Source: Streptomyces lacrimifluminis (GTDB taxonomy: Bacteria; Actinomycetota; Actinomycetes; Streptomycetales; Streptomycetaceae). From it: DNA of 34,713 nucleotides. The position numbers and the translations under genes are program-made. The notes beneath the pieces were generated by a model. That model saw only the letters and a program-made list of their open reading frames with translations, searched no databases and was not told where the DNA came from. Positions 1 to 8,057 of the stretch are shown here, piece by piece; position 1 is the stretch's first letter; every line of letters starts with the position of its first letter. The stretch is taken from the NCBI RefSeq assembly GCF_014646095.1, contig NZ_BMMU01000049.1, forward strand, positions 1 through 34,713. Direction: 5' to 3'.

Positions 1-704
1 GCCGGAGCGGGGGCCGGGGCCGCGGCGGCGGGCGCCGGGGCCGGGGCAGCCGGAGCCGGGGCAGCCGCCGGAGCGGCACCCGGGGCGCCGATCACGGCCA
101 GCTTGGCGCCGACCTCGGCGGTCTCGTCCTCGCCGACCACGATCTCCAGGAGCACACCGGAGACGGGTGCCGGGATCTCGGTGTCGACCTTGTCCGTGGA
201 GACCTCCAGCAGCGGCTCGTCGGCCTCGACGCTGTCGCCGACCGACTTCAGCCAGCGGGTGACGGTGCCCTCGGTGACGGACTCGCCGAGCGCGGGCAGG
301 ACGACGTCCGTGCCCTCGGCGGAGCCGCCGCCGGTGGCGGCCTCAGCGGTGGGAGCCGGGGCCGGAGCCTCCTGCTCGGTGGAGGGCTGGGCCTGCGGCG
401 CCGGCTCGGGGGCCGCAGGGGCCTCCTCCTCGGCGGCCGGGGCGGGGGCGGCAGCAGGCGCGCCGCTGCCGTCGTCGATGAGGGCCAGCTCTGCGCCGAC
501 CTCAACGGTCTCGTCCTCGGCGACCTTGATGGACGCCAGAACGCCGGAGACGGGCGAGGGGATCTCGGTGTCGACCTTGTCGGTCGACACCTCCAGCAGC
601 GGCTCGTCGGCCTCGACGCGCTCGCCCTCGGCCTTCAGCCAGCGGGTGACAGTGCCCTCGGTGACGCTCTCACCGAGCGCCGGAAGGGTTACGGAAACCG
701 CCAT
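1..704 (-). CDS. sucB: 2-oxoglutarate dehydrogenase E2 (dihydrolipoamide succinyltransferase), N-terminal part
   Basis: Partial gene; the window edge cuts it after about 234 codons, inside an Ala/Pro linker. The E2 core carries acyl groups on lipoyl-lysine and transfers them to CoA in the cytoplasmic 2-oxoacid dehydrogenase complex. Two nearly identical lipoyl domains are visible, each starting LPALGESVTEGTVTRWLK and each with the lipoylation motif STDKVD (Lys43 and Lys172). They are separated by a linker rich in Ala, Pro and Glu (about residues 78-130), and a second Ala/Pro linker follows. ATG start at 704 with an AAGGAG-like site about 11 nt upstream. It lies 58 bp downstream of lpdA, so E3 and E2 are probably co-transcribed. 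The catalytic domain is outside the window, so pyruvate versus 2-oxoglutarate specificity is inferred from family and context: actinobacterial E2 with tandem lipoyl domains next to lpdA. Confidence 0.93.
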   Translation of the reverse strand, partial: MAVSVTLPALGESVTEGTVTRWLKAEGERVEADEPLLEVSTDKVDTEIPSPVSGVLASIKVAEDETVEVGAELALIDDGSGAPAAAPAPAAEEEAPAAPEPAPQAQPSTEQEAPAPAPTAEAATGGGSAEGTDVVLPALGESVTEGTVTRWLKSVGDSVEADEPLLEVSTDKVDTEIPAPVSGVLLEIVVGEDETAEVGAKLAVIGAPGAAPAAAPAPAAPAPAPAAAAPAPAP

Positions 705-762
705 GGTTTCGGTTGCTCCTTACGAATTGCGGAAGTCTGTGTCGTCGTCCGTCGACCGAGGG

Positions 763-2151
763 TCAGTCGTGGGAGTGCAGCGGCTTGCCGGCCAGGGCCA
801 GGTGGGCCTCGCCGAGCGCCTCGCTCTGCGTCGGGTGGGCGTGGATGAGCTGCGCGACCTCGGCGGGCAGCGCCTCCCAGTTGTAGATCAGCTGTGCTTC
901 GCCGACCTGCTCGCCCATGCGGTCGCCGACCATGTGGACGCCGACCACGGCACCGTCCTTGACCTGGACGAGCTTGATCTCGCCCGCGGTCTTGAGGATC
1001 TTGCTCTTGCCGTTGCCCGCGAGGTTGTACTTCAGAGCGACGACCTTGTCCGCACCGTAGATCTCCTTGGCCTTGGCCTCGGTGATGCCCACGGAGGCGA
1101 CCTCGGGGTGGCAGTACGTCACCCGGGGCACGCCGTCGTAGTCGATCGGAACGGCCTTCAGACCGGCCAGACGCTCCGCCACCAGGATGCCCTCGGCGAA
1201 GCCGACGTGCGCGAGCTGGAGCGTCGGGACCAGGTCACCGACGGCGGAGATCGTCGGGACGTTCGTCCGCATGTACTCGTCGACCAGGACGTAGCCGCGG
1301 TCCATCGCGACGCCCTGCTCCTCGTAGCCGAGGCCGGCCGAGACCGGGCCGCGGCCGACGGCGACGAGCAGCACCTCGGCCTCGAACTCCTTGCCGTCGG
1401 CAAGGGTGACCTTGACACCGCTCTCGGTGTACTCGGCCTTCGAGAAGAAGGTGCCCAGGTTGAACTTGATGCCGCGCTTGCGGAACGCGCGCTCAAGAAG
1501 CTTGGAGGAGTTCTCGTCCTCAAGGGGGGCCAGGTGCTTGAGGCCCTCGATGATCGTGACGTCCGTACCGAAGGACTTCCACGCGGAGGCGAACTCGACG
1601 CCGATGACGCCGCCGCCGAGGACGATCGCCGACTGCGGCACCCGGTCCAGGACGAGGGCGTGGTCCGAGGAGATGATCCGGTTGCCGTCGATCTCCAGAC
1701 CCGGCAGCGACTTCGGCACGGAGCCGGTCGCCAGCAGGATGTGGCGGCCCTGGATCCGCTGCCCGTTCACATCGACGGAGGTGGGGGAGGAGAGCCGCCC
1801 CTCACCCTCGATGTAGGTGATCTTGCGGGAGGCGACGAGGCCCTGGAGTCCCTTGTACAGGCCCGAGATGACCTCGTCCTTGTACTTGTGGACCGCCGGG
1901 ACGTCGATGCCCTCGAAGGTGGCCTTCACGCCGAACTGCTCGCTCTCGCGGGCCTGGTCGGCGATCTCGCCCGCGTGGAGCAGGGCCTTGGTGGGGATGC
2001 ATCCCCGGTGCAGGCAGGTGCCGCCGACCTTGTCCTTCTCGATCAGGGCGACGTCAAGCCCCAGCTGAGCCCCGCGCAGCGCCGCGGCGTAACCGCCACT
2101 GCCACCGCCGAGAATCACTAGGTCGAAAACGGTGCTGGCGTCGTTCGCCAC
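763..2151 (-). CDS. lpdA: dihydrolipoyl dehydrogenase (E3)
   Basis: FAD-dependent E3 component that reoxidises dihydrolipoyl groups of the 2-oxoacid dehydrogenase complexes with NAD+. 462 aa, the usual family length. Domains in order: FAD-binding GGGSGG near residue 15; redox-active disulfide GGTCLHRGCIPTK (Cys46 and Cys51); NAD-binding VLGGGVIGVEFAS in the middle; C-terminal dimerisation domain with the catalytic His-Glu segment HAHPTQSE. I chose the GTG at 2151 because a GGAGG lies 7 nt upstream (2159-2163) and the protein then begins directly before the FAD fold. An in-frame ATG six codons further upstream has no ribosome site. sucB follows 58 bp downstream on the same strand, so the pair probably forms one operon. 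Confidence 0.96.
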   Translation of the reverse strand: MANDASTVFDLVILGGGSGGYAAALRGAQLGLDVALIEKDKVGGTCLHRGCIPTKALLHAGEIADQARESEQFGVKATFEGIDVPAVHKYKDEVISGLYKGLQGLVASRKITYIEGEGRLSSPTSVDVNGQRIQGRHILLATGSVPKSLPGLEIDGNRIISSDHALVLDRVPQSAIVLGGGVIGVEFASAWKSFGTDVTIIEGLKHLAPLEDENSSKLLERAFRKRGIKFNLGTFFSKAEYTESGVKVTLADGKEFEAEVLLVAVGRGPVSAGLGYEEQGVAMDRGYVLVDEYMRTNVPTISAVGDLVPTLQLAHVGFAEGILVAERLAGLKAVPIDYDGVPRVTYCHPEVASVGITEAKAKEIYGADKVVALKYNLAGNGKSKILKTAGEIKLVQVKDGAVVGVHMVGDRMGEQVGEAQLIYNWEALPAEVAQLIHAHPTQSEALGEAHLALAGKPLHSHD

Positions 2152-2362
2152 GTCACGTCCTCCATGCATTGCGCCGTACGCCGGTCGTCAGTGACCGGGC
2201 GGCGGCTGGTGTCCGGCCGCTCTTTCTTCGGCCCTGTGGTGGGGGCCCTATCCTGCCGAGCCCATCTTCGCACTTGTCGGGCGTGGAAGAGACGCCGGGC
2301 CTGTGTGAGAGACGCCCCACACTTGCCAGAACTTTTCAGAGGGGGACGCGGTGACCCACACA

Positions 2363-2436
2363 GGGGCGCGGGGCTGTGTCTGATGTGCGGCTCCGCCGCG
2401 TGGGCGCGACAAGCCACACAACGACCCGCACCCGCC
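2363..2436 (+). repeat. dispersed palindromic repeat, subtype A
   Basis: Begins GGGGCGCGGGGCTGTG, continues through GCGGCTCCGC and GCGCGACAAGCCACAC, and ends CGACCCGCACCCGCC. The same order of blocks is found at 33271-33339. Shorter relatives with the same GGGGCGCGGGG core and GCGCGACCAGCC block are at 6434-6480, 8903-8953, 18312-18351 and, inverted, at 31789-31835. It lies between the pepA terminator and the lpdA leader. No function can be read from it. Confidence 0.8.
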
Positions 2437-2469
2437 AGACCACACCTGGTATCGAGCTATGAGGCGGAA

Positions 2470-2503
2470 CGGGACCTCGGCACTACCCGCACGCGAGGTC
2501 CCG
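2470..2503 (-). terminator. terminator-like hairpin downstream of pepA
   Basis: Perfect 10-bp inverted repeat CGGGACCTCG / CGAGGTCCCG with a 14-nt loop, 15 bp past the pepA stop codon. There is no long T tract, as is usual for Streptomyces terminators. Confidence 0.7.
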
Positions 2504-2518
2504 TCACTAAATGCACCC

Positions 2519-4039
2519 TCAGCCCAGGTCGCCGACGGCGGTCAATTCAGCCAGCCGCACCAACGTACGCACCGCCGTCCCGGTACCGCCCTTGGGCGTG
2601 TACCCGAAAGGCCCGCCCTCGTTGAACGCGGGCCCCGCGATGTCGAGGTGCGCCCAGGTGATCCCCTCACCCACGAACTCCCGCAGGAACAGTCCCGCGA
2701 CCAGCCCGCCCCCGTACCGCTCGCCCATGTTGGCGATGTCGGCCGTAGGAGACTCCATCCCCTTCTTCAAGTGGTCCGGCAGCGGCATCGGCCACGCCGG
2801 CTCCCCGACCTCCTCCGCCGCCTCGTGCACCGCGGAGCGGAACGCGTCGTCGTTCGCCATGATCCCGTACGTCCGGTTGCCCAGCGCCAGCATCATCGCG
2901 CCGGTCAGCGTCGCCACGTCGACGATCGCGTCCGGCTTCTCGGCCGACGCGGCCCACAGGGCGTCGGCGAGGACGAGACGGCCCTCGGCGTCGGTGTTGA
3001 GGACCTCGACGGTCTTGCCGCTGTACATGCGCAGCACGTCACCGGGGCGGGTGGCGGAACCGGACGGCATGTTCTCGGCGAGCGCCAGCCAGCCGGTGAC
3101 GTTGACCTCAAGGCCGAGCCGCGCGGCGGCGACGACCGCGGCGAAGACCGCCGCCGCACCGCTCATGTCGCACTTCATCGTCTCGTTGTGCCCGGCGGGC
3201 TTGAGCGAGATGCCGCCCGAGTCGTAGGTGATGCCCTTGCCGACGAAGGCGAGGTGCTTGCTCGCCGCCTCGTGCGTGTACGTCAGCTTCACCAGCCGGG
3301 GACCGGCGACGGAACCGATGCCGACCCCGAGGATGCCGCCGTAGCCGCCCTTCTCCAGCGCCTTCACGTCGAGCACCTGCACCTTGATGCCGTGCTCCTC
3401 GGCCGCGGCCTGCGCGACGGCGGCGAAGGCCTCCGGGTTGAGGTCGTTCGGCGGGGTGTTGATCAGGTCGCGGGCGCGGTTGAGCTCCTCGGACACCGCG
3501 GTGGCGCGGGCGACGGCCGCCTTGTACGCGGCGTCACGGGGCTTGCCGCCGAGCAGGGCGACCTCACCGAGCGGGGCCTTGCCGTTCTTGGCGTCCTTGC
3601 CGATCTCCTTGTACGCGTCGAAGGCGTACGCCCCGAGCAGCGCGCCCTCGCCGATCGCGCCGGCGTCGGCGGCGTCCTCGATGGGCAGGGCGAAGGCGGC
3701 CTTCTTGGCGCCGGCGAGGGTACGGGCGGCCACACCGGCGGCCCGGCGCAGCGACTCGGCGCCGAAGGTCTCGTCCTTCTCGGGCAGCGCGCCCAGGCCC
3801 ACGGCCACGACGATGGGTGCCTTGAAGCCGGCCGGGGCGGGCAGTTTGGTCACCTCGCCCTCAGCGCCGGAGGCACCGAGGGTTCCCAGGACGTCGGCGA
3901 GCCTGCCGTCGTACGCCTTGTCCACGGCCTCGGCGCCCGGTGCGACGACGGGGCCCTTGCCGCCCTTGGCGACACCGACGACGATCGCGTCGGCCCGAAG
4001 GCCGGGCGCCGCGGCGGTGCTGAGAGTGAGTGCTGTCAC
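2519..4039 (-). CDS. pepA: leucyl aminopeptidase (M17 family)
   Basis: Cytosolic two-metal aminopeptidase that removes N-terminal residues from peptides; 506 aa, normal for family M17. The C-terminal catalytic domain shows the metal-binding segment KGITYDSGGISLKP and the family signature NTDAEGRL (about residues 347-354). The N-terminal macro-like domain is less conserved and Ala/Gly rich. I chose GTG at 4039, which gives the sequence TALTLSTAAAPGLRAD; the longer reading frame upstream is Arg/Pro-rich and untypical. The ribosome site is weak (GAAGCGAG about 10 nt upstream). A hairpin terminator follows. The gene is divergent from the deacetylase gene at 4369 and probably monocistronic. Confidence 0.95.
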   Translation of the reverse strand: MTALTLSTAAAPGLRADAIVVGVAKGGKGPVVAPGAEAVDKAYDGRLADVLGTLGASGAEGEVTKLPAPAGFKAPIVVAVGLGALPEKDETFGAESLRRAAGVAARTLAGAKKAAFALPIEDAADAGAIGEGALLGAYAFDAYKEIGKDAKNGKAPLGEVALLGGKPRDAAYKAAVARATAVSEELNRARDLINTPPNDLNPEAFAAVAQAAAEEHGIKVQVLDVKALEKGGYGGILGVGIGSVAGPRLVKLTYTHEAASKHLAFVGKGITYDSGGISLKPAGHNETMKCDMSGAAAVFAAVVAAARLGLEVNVTGWLALAENMPSGSATRPGDVLRMYSGKTVEVLNTDAEGRLVLADALWAASAEKPDAIVDVATLTGAMMLALGNRTYGIMANDDAFRSAVHEAAEEVGEPAWPMPLPDHLKKGMESPTADIANMGERYGGGLVAGLFLREFVGEGITWAHLDIAGPAFNEGGPFGYTPKGGTGTAVRTLVRLAELTAVGDLG

Positions 4040-4368
4040 GGTGGTGAATTCTCGCTTCCGTCTGAAAACTTCTGTGGCCGAGTGGAATGGGTCGACCGGG
4101 CCCGACAAGCGACACTGATCCGGCCTGGGGGCGGTCCGTACCGGGATGGGTACACCCTGCACGAGCCTACGCTCGGTGGCCGCGCTCGCACATTCTTGCG
4201 AGCGTTCACTTGGTGGTGGCGTCTTGGTCACGTCCCACCCTTCACTTCCGGTGACCTGAGTCACACTCGTCAGGTTCTGGTCAGCGGTTCTGTCACCGCT
4301 TATGCATCATTTCCACGGATCCCCTCGGAATTGACCCCTGAGGTGGACCGGTTGGGGGAGGGGCGAAC
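4040..4368. promoter_or_regulatory. divergent promoter region pepA / polysaccharide locus
   Basis: 329 bp between divergent genes, less GC-rich than its flanks. It contains two perfect inverted repeats: CGCTCGCA / TGCGAGCG with a 6-nt loop (4183-4204), and GTGAC / GTCAC with a 4-nt loop (4251-4264). AGGGGCG precedes the ATG at 4369. TTGACC at about 4335 could be a -35 element but no good -10 follows at 17-18 bp. The inverted repeats are candidate operators; no regulator can be named. Confidence 0.45.
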
Positions 4369-6405
4369 ATGGCGCAGATAGCGCCCAGATGGAGATTTTC
4401 CCGAGACACGGCCGCCGTCGTGACGGTTGCCGGACTGCTGGCACTGGGGCTGGGGGTGCCCGGCGCCGCAGCCGCCGCGGAGCCGCGCGTCGACCTGAGG
4501 GTGCTCGTCGTGGACAACGGCGACAGCCCGGTCGACGCCATCACGGCCGAACTGGCGGACACGGGCATCCCGTACACGACCGTCGACCTGAACGACGCGA
4601 ACCGCCCGACGATCGACGCCGCGTTCCTGAGCGGCACGGTGAACGGCACACCCCGGGCCAAGTTCCAGGGCGTGGTGCTGCCCAACGAGGCACCGTTCGG
4701 GACGGGTTCCGCCGAGCAGACGGCCCTGGAGGCCTACGAGACGACGTACGGCATCCCCCAGGTCGACGCCTACACCTGGGCGCACCCGGAGGTCGGCCTC
4801 GACTACAGCTCCTACTCCGGCACGCTGGACGGACAGGCCGCCGCGGTCACCGACGCGGGGCGGTCGGGGTACTTCGGCTATCTCGACGGCCCGCTCACGT
4901 TCGAGGACAACTCGGCGTCCGTGCAGGAGAGCTACGGCTTCGTCGCCACGCCCCGGGCGGGCTTCACCAGCTACGTCGACACCGCCGTGCCCGGCGGGAC
5001 CGGCCGCGGCAGCCTGATCGGCGAGTACGCGCACGACGGGCGCCGCGAACTCGTCGTGACCTTCGCGTACAACGAGTACCAGCAGCAGTTCCGGGTACTG
5101 GCCCGGGGCATCGTGGAATGGCTGACCGACGGAGTGCACCTGGGGCAGAGCCGCAACTCCTTCTCCGTGCACGTCGACGACGTCTTCGCGCCCGACAGCC
5201 GCTGGGACACCGAACGCAACTGCACCCCCGGCGACTTCGACTGCGTGGGCGGTGACGGCGAGGGCACCACGCCGATCCGGATGACGGCGGACGACGCGGT
5301 CCACGCCGCCCAGTGGCAGCAGAGCAGCGGCTTCACACTCGACATGGTCTACAACGCCGGTTCGGGAGAGGAGTGGAAGAGCGAGAACGGCGGCACGGAC
5401 GCCCTCGCTGACCAACTCCTCGCGGACAAGGCCCGGTACAGGTGGGTGAACCACACCTACACCCACCAGTACCTCGGCTGTGTGCAGGACACCTCCACCG
5501 TGCCCTGGAGCTGCGCGAAGAACGCGGACGGCTCCACTCGGTACATGAGCCGCGCCGACATCTCGGCGGAGATCGCGAGCAACTACAACTGGGGCCTCGC
5601 CCAGGGTCTTGCGACCGACCGCGGTGAGCTGGTGACCGGTGAGCACTCGGGTCTGAAGACGCTCCCGCAGCAGCCCGCCGACAACCCGAACCTCGCGCGG
5701 GCCCTCGCCGACAACGGCATCCGGTGGACCGCCTCCGACAACTCCCGTGAGCCGCAGCAGCGTTCGGTGGGCAGCAGCACACTGACCGTGCCGCGCCACC
5801 CGATGAACGTGTACTACAACACGGGTACGAACGCAGAGATGGCCGACGAGTACAACTGGATCTACGCCTCGGCGGCCGACGGCGGCAGCGGCATCTGCGA
5901 GAACAACCCGACGTCCACCTGCCTCGACGAGCCCCTGGACACCGCCACCGGCTATCTGTCGTACATCGTCCCGCAGGAGGCGCGCACCGCACTCGGGCAC
6001 GCCATCTCGGGCGACCCGCGTCCGCACTACGCGCACCAGTCCAACCTGGCCGAGGACCGCACCCTCTACCCGGTGCTGGACAGGGTCCTCGCCGACTACC
6101 GCGCGCTGTTCGCCGACAACACCCCGCTGGAGAACCCCCGCCAGAGCGCGATCGGCACCGAACTCGAGCGCCGCGCCGCCTGGAAGACCGCCGTCGCGAA
6201 CGGCACCGTCACGGCGTACCGCGTCGGCAAGAAGGTCACGGTCACGGCCCCGTCCGGCACCAGGATCCCGTTCACCGCACCCACAGGCACGACCAAGCAA
6301 CTCCTGCTGAGCACCACGACGTTCGGCACGCCCTACGCGGGCCGCCTCTCGGCCTGGACCACTCCGGAGCTGCTGCAGTCCGCAGTCAAGCTGAACCTGC
6401 CGTAG
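4369..6405 (+). CDS. secreted Agd3-like polysaccharide de-N-acetylase (CE18-like)
   Basis: 678 aa with a Sec signal peptide (basic start, hydrophobic core about residues 14-33, cleavage near AAAAA/EPR). The N-terminal half is a beta-rich region resembling the carbohydrate-binding part of Agd3. The catalytic half has HVDDVF (His268, Asp270, Asp271) and NHTYTHQYLGC (His362, His366), the aspartate plus HxxxH arrangement of metal-dependent carbohydrate esterases as in Aspergillus Agd3, which deacetylates galactosaminogalactan. By analogy it removes acetyl groups from an extracellular amino-sugar polymer, making it cationic. The length matches Agd3-type proteins and exceeds ordinary NodB deacetylases. 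Good site GGGGGAGGGG before the ATG. It is the first gene of the polysaccharide locus; a hairpin and an inverted repeat pair separate it from pelF. Substrate is inferred from the neighbours. Confidence 0.82.
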   Translation: MAQIAPRWRFSRDTAAVVTVAGLLALGLGVPGAAAAAEPRVDLRVLVVDNGDSPVDAITAELADTGIPYTTVDLNDANRPTIDAAFLSGTVNGTPRAKFQGVVLPNEAPFGTGSAEQTALEAYETTYGIPQVDAYTWAHPEVGLDYSSYSGTLDGQAAAVTDAGRSGYFGYLDGPLTFEDNSASVQESYGFVATPRAGFTSYVDTAVPGGTGRGSLIGEYAHDGRRELVVTFAYNEYQQQFRVLARGIVEWLTDGVHLGQSRNSFSVHVDDVFAPDSRWDTERNCTPGDFDCVGGDGEGTTPIRMTADDAVHAAQWQQSSGFTLDMVYNAGSGEEWKSENGGTDALADQLLADKARYRWVNHTYTHQYLGCVQDTSTVPWSCAKNADGSTRYMSRADISAEIASNYNWGLAQGLATDRGELVTGEHSGLKTLPQQPADNPNLARALADNGIRWTASDNSREPQQRSVGSSTLTVPRHPMNVYYNTGTNAEMADEYNWIYASAADGGSGICENNPTSTCLDEPLDTATGYLSYIVPQEARTALGHAISGDPRPHYAHQSNLAEDRTLYPVLDRVLADYRALFADNTPLENPRQSAIGTELERRAAWKTAVANGTVTAYRVGKKVTVTAPSGTRIPFTAPTGTTKQLLLSTTTFGTPYAGRLSAWTTPELLQSAVKLNLP

Positions 6406-6411
6406 AGGCAA

Positions 6412-6428
6412 CTGCCCCGAAGGGGCAG
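6412..6428 (+). terminator. short hairpin after the deacetylase gene
   Basis: CTGCCCC-GAA-GGGGCAG, a 7-bp GC stem with a 3-nt loop, starting 7 nt after the stop codon. It has no T tract, so it may attenuate or protect the message rather than stop it fully. Confidence 0.5.
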
Positions 6429-6433
6429 CGCCC

Positions 6434-6500
6434 GAGGGGCGCGGGGAACTGCGCGACCAGCCACGACGCACCCGCAGTCGGGGAAGGTCGCGCAGTCCCC
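6434..6500 (+). repeat. dispersed palindromic repeat with inverted partner
   Basis: The forward copy GGGGCGCGGGGAACTGCGCG (from 6435) continues through ACCAGCC to CACCCGCAG. It is followed by an inverted partial copy: GGGGAACTGCGCGACC at 6443-6458 pairs with GGTCGCGCAGTCCCC at 6486-6500, with one bulged base. The two arms could form a long hairpin in the leader of pelF. Confidence 0.8.
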
Positions 6501-6533
6501 CCACATCACCCGCATCCCAGGGAGAGCAACGCA

Positions 6534-8057
6534 GTGCTCCGCACAGGCCGTCACGTCACGATGCTCACCGAAGGCACCTACCCGCACGTCCACGGAGGGG
6601 TAAGCACCTGGTGCGACCAGCTGGTCAAGGGCATGCCGGAGGTCGACTTCCACATAGTCTCGCTCACCGGCAGCGGCCGTGAACCCGTCACCTGGGAGCT
6701 GCCGCCCAACGTCTACCGGCACACCTCCGTGCCGACGTGGGGACCGCGACCCGGTCGCGCGAGAGCGCCGCTGGGCCGGTCCCGTCGCCGTTTCATCGAC
6801 TCCTACGAGCGCTTTCTGCTGTCCTTCCTGGACCCGGCGGCGCCCTGCGACTTCGGTGAGGCCCTCTACGAACTCGCCGAACTCGCCCGTGACGGACGCC
6901 TGTCGGCGGCCCTGCGCACCGAGTCGGCGCTGCGCTCGCTGATGTGGATATGGACGATGCCGCATCTGCCGACCGCCGAGGCCCGCCCGACGGTTCACGA
7001 CGCCCTGACCGCAACAGACCTGCTGGAGCACGCACTTCGGCCGCTGGGCACCCGTATCCCCGAGGACTCCGTCGCCCACGCGGTCAGCAGCGGCCTCGCC
7101 ACCCTGCCCGCGCTCGCCGCGCACCAGCTGGACGGTGTGCCGTTCCTCCTCACCGAGCACGGCATCTATCTGCGCGAGCGCTACCTCGGCTACCGCAGCG
7201 CCGAACAGCGCTGGCCCGTCAAGGCGTTCATGCTCGGCTTCTACCGCGCGCTGAACTCCCTCGGCTACCGCGAGGCCGACCTCATCACCCCCTGCAACCA
7301 GTACAACCGCCGCTGGGAGGAGCGCGGGGGCGCCGACAGCGACAAGATCCGCACGGTCTACAACGGCGTCGACCCGCACGCCTTCCCGCACGCCGGCCCC
7401 GAGCCCGAGGTCCCCACCCTCACCTGGTGCGGACGTGTCGACCCCATCAAGGACCTGGAGACACTGCTCCACGCCTACGCCATGGTCCGCGCCGAACTCC
7501 CGGAAACCAGGCTGCGGTTGTTCGGCCCGGTACCGGCGGGCGGCGAGGCCTACCAGACCCGCCTGGAGAAGCTCGCCGCCGAACTCGGCGTGACCGACGG
7601 GCTCACCTTCGAGGGCCGCATCACCGAGGTCTGGCGTGCCTACGCGGCCGGTCACATCGTCATGCTGTCGTCCATCTCCGAGGGCTTCCCGTTCTCCATC
7701 ATCGAGGCGATGTCCTGCGGCCGTACGACGGTCTCGACGGACGTCGGCGGAGTCGGCGAGGCCGTCGGCGACACCGGCCTGGTGGTCCCGCCGCGCGAAC
7801 CGGAGAAGATGGCCGCCGCCGCGCTGACCCTCCTCCGGGACGACGAACGGCGCCTGGAACTCGGCCGGTCGGCCCGCCAGCGAGTGATCGACCGCTTCAC
7901 GCTCCGCCGATCCGTGGACGCCTTCCGGACGATCTACCAGGAACTCGCGGGCCGGCCCGAGGTGTACGAACCCACCCTGGAGACCGTCGCGGACTGGACC
8001 CTCGAACTGCGCGACCCCTGGTACGGGGCCGTCGCGACGGAAGGGGCCTCCTGGTGA
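6534..8057 (+). CDS. pelF: PelF-type family 4 glycosyltransferase
   Basis: Cytoplasmic GT-B fold glycosyltransferase expected to polymerise a UDP-amino sugar into an exopolysaccharide. 507 aa, the length of Pseudomonas PelF as I recall it. The N-terminal segment MLTEGTYPHVHGGVSTW is the PelF signature. In the C-terminal domain SSISEGFPFSIIEAMSCG supplies the EX7E pair (Glu383 and Glu391), and YNGVDPHAF and WCGRVDPIKD are GT4 donor-domain motifs. GTG start at 6534 with AGGGAGAG 7 nt upstream. The stop overlaps the next start in GTGA, so the following membrane protein gene is translationally coupled. The usual partners PelD and PelE are not in the window. Sugar specificity cannot be read; pairing with Agd3-like and Sph3-like proteins points to GalNAc or GlcNAc. 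Confidence 0.9.
   Translation: MLRTGRHVTMLTEGTYPHVHGGVSTWCDQLVKGMPEVDFHIVSLTGSGREPVTWELPPNVYRHTSVPTWGPRPGRARAPLGRSRRRFIDSYERFLLSFLDPAAPCDFGEALYELAELARDGRLSAALRTESALRSLMWIWTMPHLPTAEARPTVHDALTATDLLEHALRPLGTRIPEDSVAHAVSSGLATLPALAAHQLDGVPFLLTEHGIYLRERYLGYRSAEQRWPVKAFMLGFYRALNSLGYREADLITPCNQYNRRWEERGGADSDKIRTVYNGVDPHAFPHAGPEPEVPTLTWCGRVDPIKDLETLLHAYAMVRAELPETRLRLFGPVPAGGEAYQTRLEKLAAELGVTDGLTFEGRITEVWRAYAAGHIVMLSSISEGFPFSIIEAMSCGRTTVSTDVGGVGEAVGDTGLVVPPREPEKMAAAALTLLRDDERRLELGRSARQRVIDRFTLRRSVDAFRTIYQELAGRPEVYEPTLETVADWTLELRDPWYGAVATEGASW

Larger units (their letters stand above)
2152..2518. other. intergenic region between pepA and lpdA
   Basis: 367 bp without a supported gene. It holds the pepA terminator hairpin (2470-2503), a dispersed GGGGCGCGGGG repeat (2363-2436) and the lpdA leader. 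Reading toward lpdA, CCGACA and CAGGAT about 19 bp apart (roughly 2250-2280) could be a weak vegetative promoter, but the match is poor. Short reading frames here lack the codon bias of the neighbours. Confidence 0.6.

Noticed and set aside
103..2121. 672-aa plus-strand frame opposite sucB and lpdA
   Set aside because: Antisense shadow: Asp/Val/Arg/Leu-rich composition caused by GC bias. The minus strand carries clear lipoyl and E3 motifs.
4300..6504. 734-aa minus-strand frame opposite the deacetylase gene
   Set aside because: Antisense shadow with Arg/Val/Gly-rich composition; the plus strand has a signal peptide and esterase motifs.
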